A stretch of 64,000 nucleotides of DNA from Rhodobacteraceae bacterium IMCC1335 (GTDB lineage: Bacteria > Pseudomonadota > Alphaproteobacteria > Rhodobacterales > Rhodobacteraceae): NCBI GenBank assembly GCA_039640495.1, contig CP046864.1:2467001-2531000 (forward strand), given 5' to 3'. Positions 36,348-43,584 of the stretch are shown here, piece by piece. Both the position numbers and the translations under genes were made by a program. Position 1 is the stretch's first letter, and every line of letters starts with the position of its first letter. Under the pieces are notes generated by a model. That model saw only the letters and a program-made list of their open reading frames with translations. It was not told the origin of the DNA and searched no databases.

Positions 36348-36410
36348 AACTATGACATATGTATTTAATTCCCTTATTATCATATAAATATGGTTCTTGA
36401 CTCAATAAAC

Positions 36411-36433
36411 GTGTGTGGTAATCGTGTGTGGTA
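36411..36433. repeat. Left pair of GTGTGTGGTA repeats (candidate integrase arm sites)
   Basis: Two copies of GTGTGTGGTA at 36411-36420 and 36424-36433, starting 13 bp apart, 26 bp before the integrase ATG. Three matching copies with the same 13-bp spacing lie at the other end of the element. Paired terminal arrays of this sort are typical of arm-type binding sites for the N-terminal domain of tyrosine integrases. Confidence 0.65.
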
Positions 36434-36458
36434 AGTGTGATTGCCCAACGAGGAATAG

Positions 36459-37722
36459 ATGCCAAAGTACCTTCAGAAACGAAGACGTAAATGGTACGCA
36501 ATCCTAGAGATTCCTAAAACCCTGCGACCCACATTTAATAAGCCTCGGTTTGTACAATCTTTAGAAACAGAGTCACTGACCATAGCTGAAACGAGAGTTC
36601 TTCCTGTAGTTCATAATTGGAAACAGTTGATAGAAGCAGCAAAGTCCAATGATGGTAACCTTGAGGCTTTGACTGGTCAGTTTAGGGTAGACGCTGAGAG
36701 ATTAAAGAACGCTGGTGTACCTGACCATGAAATTCAGATGGCACATGAAGACCTTGCTGTGACCCTATCAACTCGAGACAGCCCCACCGATACATACGAT
36801 AATAAAATATTTGATGCTTATCAGATAGTGCATGAAGGGAAGACGCTTCTTTCAGAACATATCGATGAATACCTTGAATCCTTAGATGTTGAGGCCAAAA
36901 CTCTGGACGGCAAAAGAAGAGATTTAAATCATTTCGCACAAACCTTTGTAATGGCTAGTGATGCAAACAAAGTAGCCGTCAGAGATTGGGTAAATAATAC
37001 CCTCGGCAATAAAATGGGGTTATCAGTTGGAACACGAGGAAGAGTTATTTCTAACTGTAGAGGGTATTGGGATTACCTTGAGAAATACAAACAGTTGGAC
37101 ATCCCTGCCCCATTCCACAAAGTTCTTCCACCAAAGCCTAAGAAGAAGACAAAGGCTGAGATAGAGAAGCAGCGTAAAGCCTTTAGAGTGCAAGATTACC
37201 ATAAGCTGCTGGCTAGTTGTGATAGGGACCCTACCCTAGCTGACTTAATCAGGCTTGCTGCTTACACTGGCTGTCGTATTGAAGAACTTTGTAGCCTTAA
37301 AATTCAGAATGTAGCTGACGATAGGTTTGAAATCCTAGATGCTAAATCAGAGGCTGGATGGCGTACAATCCCAATTCACAACGACATAAAACAAGTCATC
37401 GCTAGACTAATAGATACAGCTACAGGTCAATATTTAATCTCTGGGCTTTCCTTCAATAAATACGGAGACAGGTCTAATGCTATCGGTAAGAGATTTGGTA
37501 GGCTAAAGACCAGACTTGGGTACGGTCCTGATTATGTATTCCACTCCCTTAGAAAAGGCTTTGCTACTCAATTAGAGAACGCTGGAGTGCCTCATAACGT
37601 AGCCGCTAGGCTTTATGGGCCATGAACTCTCAGACATGACTTATGGGGGCTATTCTGATGGTCTGATGTTTGAGAGGCTAAAGGAAGCGATGTCTAAAGT
37701 GGATTATTCAAAGCACCACTGA
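36459..37722 (+). pseudogene. Tyrosine-type integrase, frameshifted before the catalytic tyrosine
   Basis: The frame codes 388 residues. An N-terminal arm-binding region starts MPKYLQKRRRKWYAILEIPKT. A SAM-like core-binding domain lies near 120-200. The catalytic domain has the first arginine in AAYTGCRIEELCSLK and the H-x-x-R box in VFHSLRKGFATQLENAGVPHNVAARLYG. It then stops at 37623-37625. One base out of frame, the sequence continues HELSDMTYGGYSDGLMFERLKEAMSKVDYSKHH to a TGA at 37722, and this part holds the likely catalytic tyrosine. An extra C in GGGCCATGAA explains the break. The related remnant near tRNA-Gly has the same GGGCCAT. Confidence 0.87.
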
Positions 37723-37796
37723 CCTCATCAATCAGTTGACCCACTGAATTATTAGTGCTGCAATCAAGGTGAGATTTTATAGGAAGGTTCAAGGCG

Positions 37797-37850
37797 ATGA
37801 CTAATTGTGTCGTGTGTGGAAAATCGAAGGGTATGCTTACTTCGTGGTGT
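37797..37850 (+). pseudogene. N-terminal piece of a small cysteine-rich gene cut by IS3 (tentative)
   Basis: After AAGGTTCAAGGCG comes an ATG reading MTNCVVCGKSKGMLTSWC, which looks like a zinc-ribbon start. The frame runs straight into the IS3 left end at about 37850. The right flank of the IS carries the tail of a plus-strand frame. Joining the two halves is inference; no target duplication is visible to prove it. Confidence 0.4.
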
Positions 37851-37902
37851 CTTAGCCCCCTAGAACTGTGCCAGTATATATTGGCAAAGGGAGTAAGGAA
37901 AC

Positions 37903-38190
37903 ATGGCTCGAAAGCGTTATTCTGATGAAGATGTGTTGAAGTTGTTACGCGAGATTGATGTTCATTTGCACGATGGTTTGGACGTTGTGAGTGCGTGTCG
38001 CAAAGCTGGGATTTCTGATAAGAGTTATTATTACTGGCGTAAGAAGTTTGGAGGCCTTTCTCGTTCGCAGGTTTCTGAGATGAAATCGCTCAAGAAAGAA
38101 AACGAGCGCTTGAAGAAGATCGTCGCTGACTTGCAGTTAGACAAGGTGATCCTGAAGGAGAGCCTTGATCATCTAAAGCCGCGGGCCTGA
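37903..38190 (+). CDS. IS3 transposase OrfA (helix-turn-helix)
   Basis: A 95-residue protein. Its N-terminal helix-turn-helix (RYSDEDVLKLLREIDVHLHDGLDVVSACRKAGISDKSYYYWRKKFGG) is followed by a leucine-zipper-like coiled coil (SEMKSLKKENERLKKIVADLQLDKVILKESL). This is the standard IS3 OrfA layout. The stop lies inside the start of the OrfB frame, and the active OrfAB would arise by a -1 ribosomal shift in 38169-38190. Confidence 0.93.
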   Translation: MARKRYSDEDVLKLLREIDVHLHDGLDVVSACRKAGISDKSYYYWRKKFGGLSRSQVSEMKSLKKENERLKKIVADLQLDKVILKESLDHLKPRA

Positions 38191-39035
38191 CGCGGGCTCA
38201 GCTTCGTCAGGCTATTATTCATACGCGTCAAAAGCTGGATATTTCTGAGCGGCGTGCTTGCGCTGTTCTGGATGTAGCCCGCTCAAGTCTGCGCTATCAA
38301 GCCAAATCAGTAGATGATACCGAACTACGCTTGGCGATGATCCGGCTGGCCAAGCAATATGGGTGGTATGGCTATAGAAAAGTCACCGCCCTGCTGCGCA
38401 TGGAAGGCTGGCGTGTTAACCACAAGAAGGTCGAGCGCTTATGGAACGAAGAAGGTTTACAGCTGCCGCGCCGGCACAAGAAGCGCAAACGGCTTTATCA
38501 TAAAGACAGCTCCATCATCAGGTTGCGGCCCACACATCCCAACCATATTTGGGCGATCGACTTTGTGCACGATAAGCTTAGCAATGGGCACAGCTATAAA
38601 ATGTTCACGGTTCTAGATGAATATACCCGTGAAGCGCTCTGCGTGGCAGTGCGGTCCAAAATGAATGCGAACGACGTTTTGGAGACATTGCACCCGCTGC
38701 TGATTAAACATGGTAAGCCAGAGTTTATTCGCTCTGACAACGGACCCGAGTTCATTGCCACGCATCTACAGGACTGGCTGAAGAGGATCGGCATCAAACC
38801 AATGCAAATCTATCCAGGCAGCCCTTGGGAAAATGGGTATAACGAACGCTTTAACGGCACCTTGCGAAAAGAAGTGCTCAACGCAGAATGGTTCCACACC
38901 ACACGGCAAGCCCAGGTCGCTATCAATGTTTGGCTTAGGCAATACAACCAGTTCAGACCTCACCATGCATTGAACATGCGCCCACCCGTCCCAGAAACCT
39001 TATTAGAGAAACCAAAAATCAATGGACGAATATAG
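38169..39035 (+). CDS. IS3 transposase OrfB (DDE integrase domain), -1 frame
   Basis: Relative to OrfA this frame is -1 and opens at 38169. It reads LTRAQLRQAIIHTRQKLDISERRACAVLDVARSSLRY (HTH_21-type N-terminus), YGYRKVTALLRMEGWRVNHKKVERLW, then the rve domain with the three acidic residues: aspartate in HIWAIDFVHDKL, aspartate in RSDNGPEFIA, and glutamate in GSPWENGYNERFNGTLRKEVLN. The frame is complete, so the element could be active. The only ATG-type start (TTG near 38331) is deep in the domain, which supports expression as an OrfAB fusion by frameshifting. Confidence 0.92.
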   Translation, partial: SSKAAGLTRAQLRQAIIHTRQKLDISERRACAVLDVARSSLRYQAKSVDDTELRLAMIRLAKQYGWYGYRKVTALLRMEGWRVNHKKVERLWNEEGLQLPRRHKKRKRLYHKDSSIIRLRPTHPNHIWAIDFVHDKLSNGHSYKMFTVLDEYTREALCVAVRSKMNANDVLETLHPLLIKHGKPEFIRSDNGPEFIATHLQDWLKRIGIKPMQIYPGSPWENGYNERFNGTLRKEVLNAEWFHTTRQAQVAINVWLRQYNQFRPHHALNMRPPVPETLLEKPKINGRI

Positions 39036-39053
39036 GGGGCTGGACAAACTCGT

Positions 39054-39182
39054 CATGGATTATGCACTGGAAGACCTGAAGAAAGGCCTTTCAAAAGACG
39101 ACACATCTCCAGTTACCAATAAAGGTTGGATACGTAAGAATGGTAAGCTGGAGTATGTCGGCGTGACTAAGTTTAAGAAGTA
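39054..39182 (+). pseudogene. C-terminal piece of a gene cut by IS3, or 42-residue small protein
   Basis: Immediately right of the IS3 end the frame reads MDYALEDLKKGLSKDD, then PVTNKGWIRKNGKLEYVGVTKFKK and a TAA. The frame is also open back into the IS border. It looks like a genuine protein tail (lysine-rich, aromatic residues alternating). It may be the second half of the cysteine-rich gene starting at 37797, or a stand-alone small protein. The function is unknown. Confidence 0.45.
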
Positions 39183-39183
39183 A

Positions 39184-39405
39184 TTAAACAGCACCAACCA
39201 AGTTTGGATTTACAGGCGCTACCACTGCTTTTTGTTCATCCGCTGCGTCTAACTCAGCCAAAACACTTGCTTTAATTTGGTCAACATACGTTGCACGGGT
39301 GAAACCAATATCTTCTAATTGACGGTCAGACATGTGCTTCAAAGTTTCGATTGCAGCGGCAGCCTGACGGGCCACGACCATTGATTTAAATAGTTGTCTA
39401 AGCAT
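39184..39405 (-). CDS. DUF1127 domain small protein
   Basis: A 73-residue protein of the DUF1127 (YjiS-like) family. The family core is present: ARQAAAAIETLKHMSDRQLEDIGFTRATY (about 12-40). A very good ribosome-binding site, AAGGAGAA, lies 5 bases before the ATG at 39405. DUF1127 proteins in alphaproteobacteria are small, often stress-induced, and have been linked to RNA and phosphate metabolism. Its presence as cargo in a tRNA-Ser element is unusual, since family members are mostly chromosomal. It is convergent with the fragment at 39054-39182. Confidence 0.85.
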   Translation of the reverse strand: MLRQLFKSMVVARQAAAAIETLKHMSDRQLEDIGFTRATYVDQIKASVLAELDAADEQKAVVAPVNPNLVGAV

Positions 39406-39516
39406 TCTTTTCTCCTTTGCTTCAACAACTCTTAGATAGGTCACCTTTTTCGCTTTAGACGTAGTGAAATCTGAATTGCCGCTATGCAGCATTTGCAACT
39501 CTAGGAACCCCCAAAA

Positions 39517-39756
39517 ATGAATAAACAAAATGACAAACGTCTTAAGGGCGTTGGTGGTGCTATAGGTAATAGCCCCAAGAAAAGAACGAGAAAGCACCCT
39601 TGGCATATTCCTTGGCGAACCAACTGCCTGATGTGTCAAAGTCCAGTCTATCACGATGGTCAGATTTATTGGTCACTATGCTTAAGCCATCTTCAAGAAA
39701 CAGAACTGGGGCCATTCCGTAAGCGACCTGAACCTGTGGCTATGGATTATAGCTGA
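39517..39756 (+). CDS. Small basic protein with paired cysteines, unknown
   Basis: A 79-residue basic protein: MNKQNDKRLKGVGGAIGN, a KKRTRKHPWHIPW stretch, then TNCLMCQSPVYHDGQIYWSLCLSHL with C-x2-C and C-x2-SH that could bind zinc. No family is recognised. Its stop overlaps the next ATG, so the two small genes are translationally coupled. It lies within the tRNA-Ser element, divergent from the DUF1127 gene. Confidence 0.6.
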   Translation: MNKQNDKRLKGVGGAIGNSPKKRTRKHPWHIPWRTNCLMCQSPVYHDGQIYWSLCLSHLQETELGPFRKRPEPVAMDYS

Positions 39757-40112
39757 TGGGTGTTTGTCTTCACTGTGAGAGGCCATATGAAGCCCGTAGA
39801 AGCACTAAGAAGTTCTGTAGCGACACATGCAGAGTCTACTTCAATAGATGCACTCAGAATGCCTCTGAAAGCCCATACAAGCGCCGTGAGAATCTAGAAT
39901 ACTGGGATAGGGTAAATTATGCTTATGAACTTTACCTTAAACACCCTGCCTTAGAGAGAGATAATTGGCTTCAGGATTACATAGATAACCCAACAACCAA
40001 GAAGATTACCTGCAACCCTGACCTTCTTAGAAGCCCTAAACCGAACATAGCGAAGGTCTGCAACAGATATACTCAGTACAAGTTTGGGGTGAATATCAGG
40101 GATTATTATTAG
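39756..40112 (+). CDS. Small zinc-ribbon protein, unknown
   Basis: A 118-residue protein starting MGVCLHCERPYEARRSTKKFCSDTCRVYFNR. The two C-x2-C / C-x3-C pairs with KFCSDTCR form a zinc finger of the kind found in many mobile-element proteins. The rest is polar and tyrosine-rich (YWDRVNYAYELYLKHP, YTQYKFGVNIRDYY). The start overlaps the stop of the preceding gene. A role in DNA binding or element regulation is only a guess. Confidence 0.65.
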   Translation: MGVCLHCERPYEARRSTKKFCSDTCRVYFNRCTQNASESPYKRRENLEYWDRVNYAYELYLKHPALERDNWLQDYIDNPTTKKITCNPDLLRSPKPNIAKVCNRYTQYKFGVNIRDYY

Positions 40113-40217
40113 TTGTGAAAATAGAAGTAACTAGCTTTATGTAATTTCACAAACGGGCCTCTGTCGTGCAGTTTAATTAGGATGAGGTAGGCCTGGAAGG
40201 GTCTCGAGGGTTATATT

Positions 40218-40253
40218 GTGTGTGGTTAACGTGTGTGGTTAACGTGTGTGGTA
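40218..40253. repeat. Right triplet of GTGTGTGGT repeats (candidate integrase arm sites)
   Basis: Three copies of GTGTGTGGT(T/A) begin at 40218, 40231 and 40244, exactly 13 bp apart, about 65 bp inside the right attachment repeat. They match the two copies near the left end in sequence and period. They are the right half of a probable arm-site array. Confidence 0.65.
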
Positions 40254-40316
40254 ATCACTTTTGCAGAATGCACAAATCCCCTTATTTGTATACTTTATTG
40301 AGATATACTGGGGTTG

Positions 40317-40406
40317 TGGCGGAGACGAAGGGATTCGAACCCTCGAGACCCTTCCGGGCCTACTCCCTTAGCAGGGGAGCGCCTTCGACCACTCGGCCAC
40401 GTCTCC
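40317..40406 (-). tRNA. tRNA-Ser (anticodon GCT)
   Basis: A 90-nt class II tRNA on the minus strand. The acceptor stem is GGAGACG/CGTCTCC with discriminator G and encoded CCA. The anticodon stem CTCCC/GGGAG encloses loop CTGCTAA (anticodon GCT), with a long variable arm (TAGGCCCGGAAGGGTCTCG region) and T loop GTTCGAATC. Its 3' end forms the right attachment site of the 4-kb element, which restores the complete gene. Confidence 0.96.
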
Positions 40407-40953
40407 GCTGATGGGTCTACAATTTTATCTGCTGGCAAAACAAGCGGAAAATATAAGAAACCTTCACTTTTTAAAATTTGTCCGTCCCTACGCCCTCAGC
40501 TGGCGCGCAGCGCCCGCACTCTTGCTTTAAATTTTATAAGAAATTTCATCCAAACAACCCACCCCAGCCAGAGAAAATAAATCGAATGGTTTAACGCATT
40601 GTGCGAGAGAAAGCCCGTTGGCAAAAAAAATAAAAACCCAGCATAGCGCTAGCTGCGCATCCGCTTTGCTTCCAAAGCACATAAACCCTCCCCCAATAGT
40701 TTGGCCTTACAGCGTTGAAAGATTGCATCCTTCGCAATCCAAACATCATTTGACGATTTACCAAACCGCCAATGACATGTCTTTGTCAAAATACGCAGCC
40801 CGACAAGTGCTTCTTCTCTTAGCGGTTTGACTATATCCAACATTGAAACGCCCGAGTTCAATCAAAGGCTTTGAAGCGCTTAAAATCTGGCCGAGCATGC
40901 AGCCTTATTTTGCCAAGCCCCTCAGCAAAAGCAAATGGCCTGCGCGCAGCGCC
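40407..40953. other. Interval without convincing gene
   Basis: About 547 bp between tRNA-Ser and ychF. A minus-strand frame (40649-40861, up to 70 codons; MLDIVKPLREEALVGLRIL from an internal ATG at 40843) is open. It lacks a ribosome-binding site and any recognised family, so I do not call it. No repeats or RNA genes are seen. Confidence 0.4.
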
Positions 40954-42051
40954 TTATGCGTTGAATAGAAAATGCAAAACATCACCGTCTTTCACGATGT
41001 AAGATTTACCTTCAACGCGCATCTTTCCGGCTTCCTTGGATTTCTGTTCTCCCTCAAGGGCAACATAATCCTCATAGGCTATGGTCTCGGCCCGGATAAA
41101 ACCGCGCTCAAAATCACCATGGATCACCCCGGCGGCTTGGGGGGCGTAGGTGCCGCCTTTTATCGTCCAGGCCCGCGCCTCTTTAGGGCCAACGGTGAAA
41201 TAGGTTTCCAATTCCAAGAGCTTATAGCCGGCGCGGATCAAGCGATCTAATCCAGCCTCTTCTAAGCCCATCTCATCCAGAAACATGGCGGCTTCTTCAG
41301 GCTCTAATTGGCTGATCTCTTCTTCAATCTGGGCGCTGATAATAACGGTTCCAGCGCCCTGTGCAGCCGCCATATCATGCACCTGTTGCGAAAACGTATT
41401 TCCTGTGCACGCGGTCTCCTCATCCACATTGCACACAAACAGGATCGGCTTGCTGGTTAACAGCTGAAGCATTTTCCAAGCTTTCAGATCCTCTTGCTCA
41501 ACCTCAACGCTGCGCGCTGGTTTTCCTTCTTCAAGCACCACCAAAGCGGCTTTAAGCAAGCGCTCTTGTTGCACCGCCTCTTTATCACCGCCGCGCACTT
41601 TGCGGCTAAGGCCTTGCAGGCGCTTCTCAATGCTTTCAATATCGGCCAGCATCAGCTCGGTTTCGATCGTCTCGGCGTCAGATACCGGGTCGACGCGCCC
41701 ATCAACATGGGTAACATCAGAATCCTCGAAACAGCGCAGCACATGAGCGATGGCATCGACCTCGCGGATATTTGCCAGAAATTGGTTTCCAAGCCCTTCA
41801 CCTTTTGATGCCCCTTTGACCAACCCGGCAATGTCAACGAATGTCATCCGCGTTGGGATCACTTGCTTTGAGCTGGCGATTTTAGCCAAAGTATCAAGGC
41901 GTGCATCGGGCACGGCCACATCGCCCACATTCGGTTCAATGGTGCAGAACGGAAAATTTGCCGCCTGCGCAGCCGCGGTTTTGGTTAAGGCGTTAAACAA
42001 GGTGGATTTACCAACATTTGGTAACCCGACAATACCCATTTTAAACCCCAT
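40954..42051 (-). CDS. ychF: Redox-regulated ATPase YchF (Obg-type, ATP-specific)
   Basis: A 365-residue P-loop NTPase of the Obg family that hydrolyses ATP and associates with ribosomes. It has G1 GLPNVGKSTLFNAL (about 8-21), G3 DIAGLVKGASKGEGLG, and the altered G4 CNVDE in place of NKxD, which explains its ATP preference. A coiled-coil insertion precedes a C-terminal TGS/DUF933 domain (FTVGPKEARAWTIKGGTYAPQAAGVIHGDFERGFIRAE). Length and motifs are normal. It stands divergent from trpA. Confidence 0.96.
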   Translation of the reverse strand: MGFKMGIVGLPNVGKSTLFNALTKTAAAQAANFPFCTIEPNVGDVAVPDARLDTLAKIASSKQVIPTRMTFVDIAGLVKGASKGEGLGNQFLANIREVDAIAHVLRCFEDSDVTHVDGRVDPVSDAETIETELMLADIESIEKRLQGLSRKVRGGDKEAVQQERLLKAALVVLEEGKPARSVEVEQEDLKAWKMLQLLTSKPILFVCNVDEETACTGNTFSQQVHDMAAAQGAGTVIISAQIEEEISQLEPEEAAMFLDEMGLEEAGLDRLIRAGYKLLELETYFTVGPKEARAWTIKGGTYAPQAAGVIHGDFERGFIRAETIAYEDYVALEGEQKSKEAGKMRVEGKSYIVKDGDVLHFLFNA

Positions 42052-42249
42052 GGCTCTGCTCCTTTTAGCGCTGTTGAGGGCTTCTAGTGGCAGATCCGCC
42101 CCGAGGCAAGCGGCGAAGATGCAAAAGCGCTGCTCTGCGACTTACGGTTTCTTTTACGGCACAAGCTTTTTCGTGAAATGTTTGCTTGGCATTGATTTTT
42201 CGCATGCGATTGGGCATGGGAGAGCATGACGAAGCGAAAGGTGCCTAAT

Positions 42250-43041
42250 ATGACTCGGATTGACGATAAATTTGCCGCATTAAAAGCAGATGGGAAAAAG
42301 GCATTTGTCTCCTATGTCATGGCTGGAGATCCAGATTATCACACCGCGCTTGAGCTGGTGAAAGGCCTTCCCGCAGCGGGTGTGGATATTATTGAACTGG
42401 GGCTCCCTTTCACCGATCCAATGGCAGATGGCAGCACGATTCAGCTGGCGGGGCAGCGCGCGCTTGAAGCCGGCATGACCTTGCAAAAAACGCTGAATTT
42501 AGCCGCTGAATTTCGCAAGCAAGATAATGTAACACCTATCGTTTTGATGGGTTATTACAACCCGATCTACAATCATGGTGTTGACCAATTTCTGCAGGAT
42601 GCAAAAACCGCTGGAATTGACGGGTTGATCATCGTGGATTTGCCCCCCGAAGAGGATGACGAGCTCTGCGTTCCGGCGCAAGCCGCGGGCTTAAATTTTA
42701 TTCGCCTCGCAACGCCAACAACGGATGCCAAACGGTTGCCAAAGGTTCTTCAGAATACGTCAGGCTTTGTGTATTATGTGTCGATCACGGGCATCACGGG
42801 CGCCGGCGAAGCGCAAGCCCAAAACGTGGGGCCTGAAGTGGCACAAATTAAAGCAAATACGGATCTGCCGGTGATCGTTGGATTTGGCATCAACACCCCT
42901 GAAGCGGCGCAAAGCATCGCTGAAATTGCCGATGGCGCCGTGGTGGGATCGGCGATTGTCAGTGAATTGGCCAAGGGCAAACCCGTTGCAGAGGTGTTGG
43001 CGTTTGTCAAAACCCTCTCAGATGGGGCACATCGCGGTTAA
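42250..43041 (+). CDS. trpA: Tryptophan synthase alpha subunit
   Basis: TrpA cleaves indole-3-glycerol phosphate to indole, which is passed to TrpB. The 263-residue TIM barrel has the catalytic glutamate in [22 protein letters not shown], the catalytic aspartate in [15 protein letters not shown], and the phosphate loops SITGITGAG and VGFGINTPE with [11 protein letters not shown] use the ATG at 42250 ([12 protein letters not shown], the family start, preceded by AAAGGTG). An ATG 8 codons upstream with GGGAG is possible. It stands apart from the rest of the trp genes, as often in alphaproteobacteria. Confidence 0.95.
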   Translation: MTRIDDKFAALKADGKKAFVSYVMAGDPDYHTALELVKGLPAAGVDIIELGLPFTDPMADGSTIQLAGQRALEAGMTLQKTLNLAAEFRKQDNVTPIVLMGYYNPIYNHGVDQFLQDAKTAGIDGLIIVDLPPEEDDELCVPAQAAGLNFIRLATPTTDAKRLPKVLQNTSGFVYYVSITGITGAGEAQAQNVGPEVAQIKANTDLPVIVGFGINTPEAAQSIAEIADGAVVGSAIVSELAKGKPVAEVLAFVKTLSDGAHRG

Positions 43042-43058
43042 ACCTCTATTGGCGACAC

Positions 43059-43496
43059 TTATGCGGCCAGAAGAAGCATTTGCGTGGCCAAAAAGCTGCT
43101 TACGATTTTTTGGCTTTGGTTTCGGATAACAAACCGGGTTTTGATAAATCCGCGATCGGGCTTGCTGCGTGAGCGGCGCGCCTCTTCTACTGTAATCGCG
43201 CAGGTTAAAATGTCGTCTGGATAGACGGGTATAAACCAGCGCACCTCATCCACCCCTGGCGACCCGATTGAGCATTTTTCAAACAGCCTGGTGCGAAAAA
43301 CCGCTTCGAATCCGATCAAAACCGTTTGCCAGCCGCTGGCGATGATCCCACCATAGGGGGACGCTTCGGCTTGCGCGTCATCGAGATGAAACGGCTGCGG
43401 ATCCCAGTCCTGCGCGAAGGCAAGAATTTGCGCTTTTGAAATCTGTTTTGGTTCGGCTTCAAAATGAAACCCGACCACAAAATCTTCAAAATACAT
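43059..43496 (-). CDS. MaoC family dehydratase
   Basis: A 145-residue hot-dog-fold protein of the MaoC/R-specific enoyl-CoA hydratase family. The hydratase-2 motif AFAQDWDPQPFHLDDAQA (aspartate and histidine dyad) is followed by PYGGIIASGWQTVLIGFEAVFR. It would hydrate an enoyl-CoA to an R-3-hydroxyacyl-CoA; the chain is not specified. It is convergent with trpA, 17 bp away, and divergent from lldD. Confidence 0.87.
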   Translation of the reverse strand: MYFEDFVVGFHFEAEPKQISKAQILAFAQDWDPQPFHLDDAQAEASPYGGIIASGWQTVLIGFEAVFRTRLFEKCSIGSPGVDEVRWFIPVYPDDILTCAITVEEARRSRSKPDRGFIKTRFVIRNQSQKIVSSFLATQMLLLAA

Positions 43497-43584
43497 CGCC
43501 CGCTCCTGCTCTGGTGTTTTATAGGTTAACGATGTTATATCGCCTGTAGATATGATCGCGACAACCCAGTAAGGTAAAGCTTAA

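Larger units (their letters stand above)
37854..39041 (+). mobile_element. IS3 family insertion sequence
   Basis: About 1.2 kb bounded by the inverted repeat AGCCCCCTA (37854-37862) / TAGGGGGCT (39033-39041). A few further imperfect bases outside the 9-bp core (TGTCTT on the left, TGTCC on the right reversed) suggest the true ends lie slightly further out. It contains two overlapping transposase frames in the IS3 arrangement. No clear target-site duplication is seen. Confidence 0.85.
36330..40333 (+). mobile_element. Integrative element at tRNA-Ser, about 4 kb, degenerate
   Basis: The element is bounded by an 18-bp direct repeat, GTGGCGGAGACGAAGGGA, at 36330-36347 and 40316-40333. The right copy is the 3' end of the intact tRNA-Ser. 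Immediately inside the left repeat is a tyrosine integrase (frameshifted). Both ends carry GTGTGTGGT repeats spaced 13 bp. Cargo consists of an IS3 insertion, a gene cut by it, a DUF1127 protein and two small cysteine-containing proteins. It has no conjugation genes, so it is a small non-self-transmissible integrative element or the remains of a larger one. Confidence 0.8.

Noticed and set aside
34015..40333. Whole region considered as one prophage
   Set aside because: No structural, packaging or lysis genes; the serine recombinase module and the tRNA-Ser element have separate boundaries.
40649..40861. 70-codon minus-strand frame between tRNA-Ser and ychF
   Set aside because: TTG start, no ribosome-binding site, no recognised family; coding status not supported.
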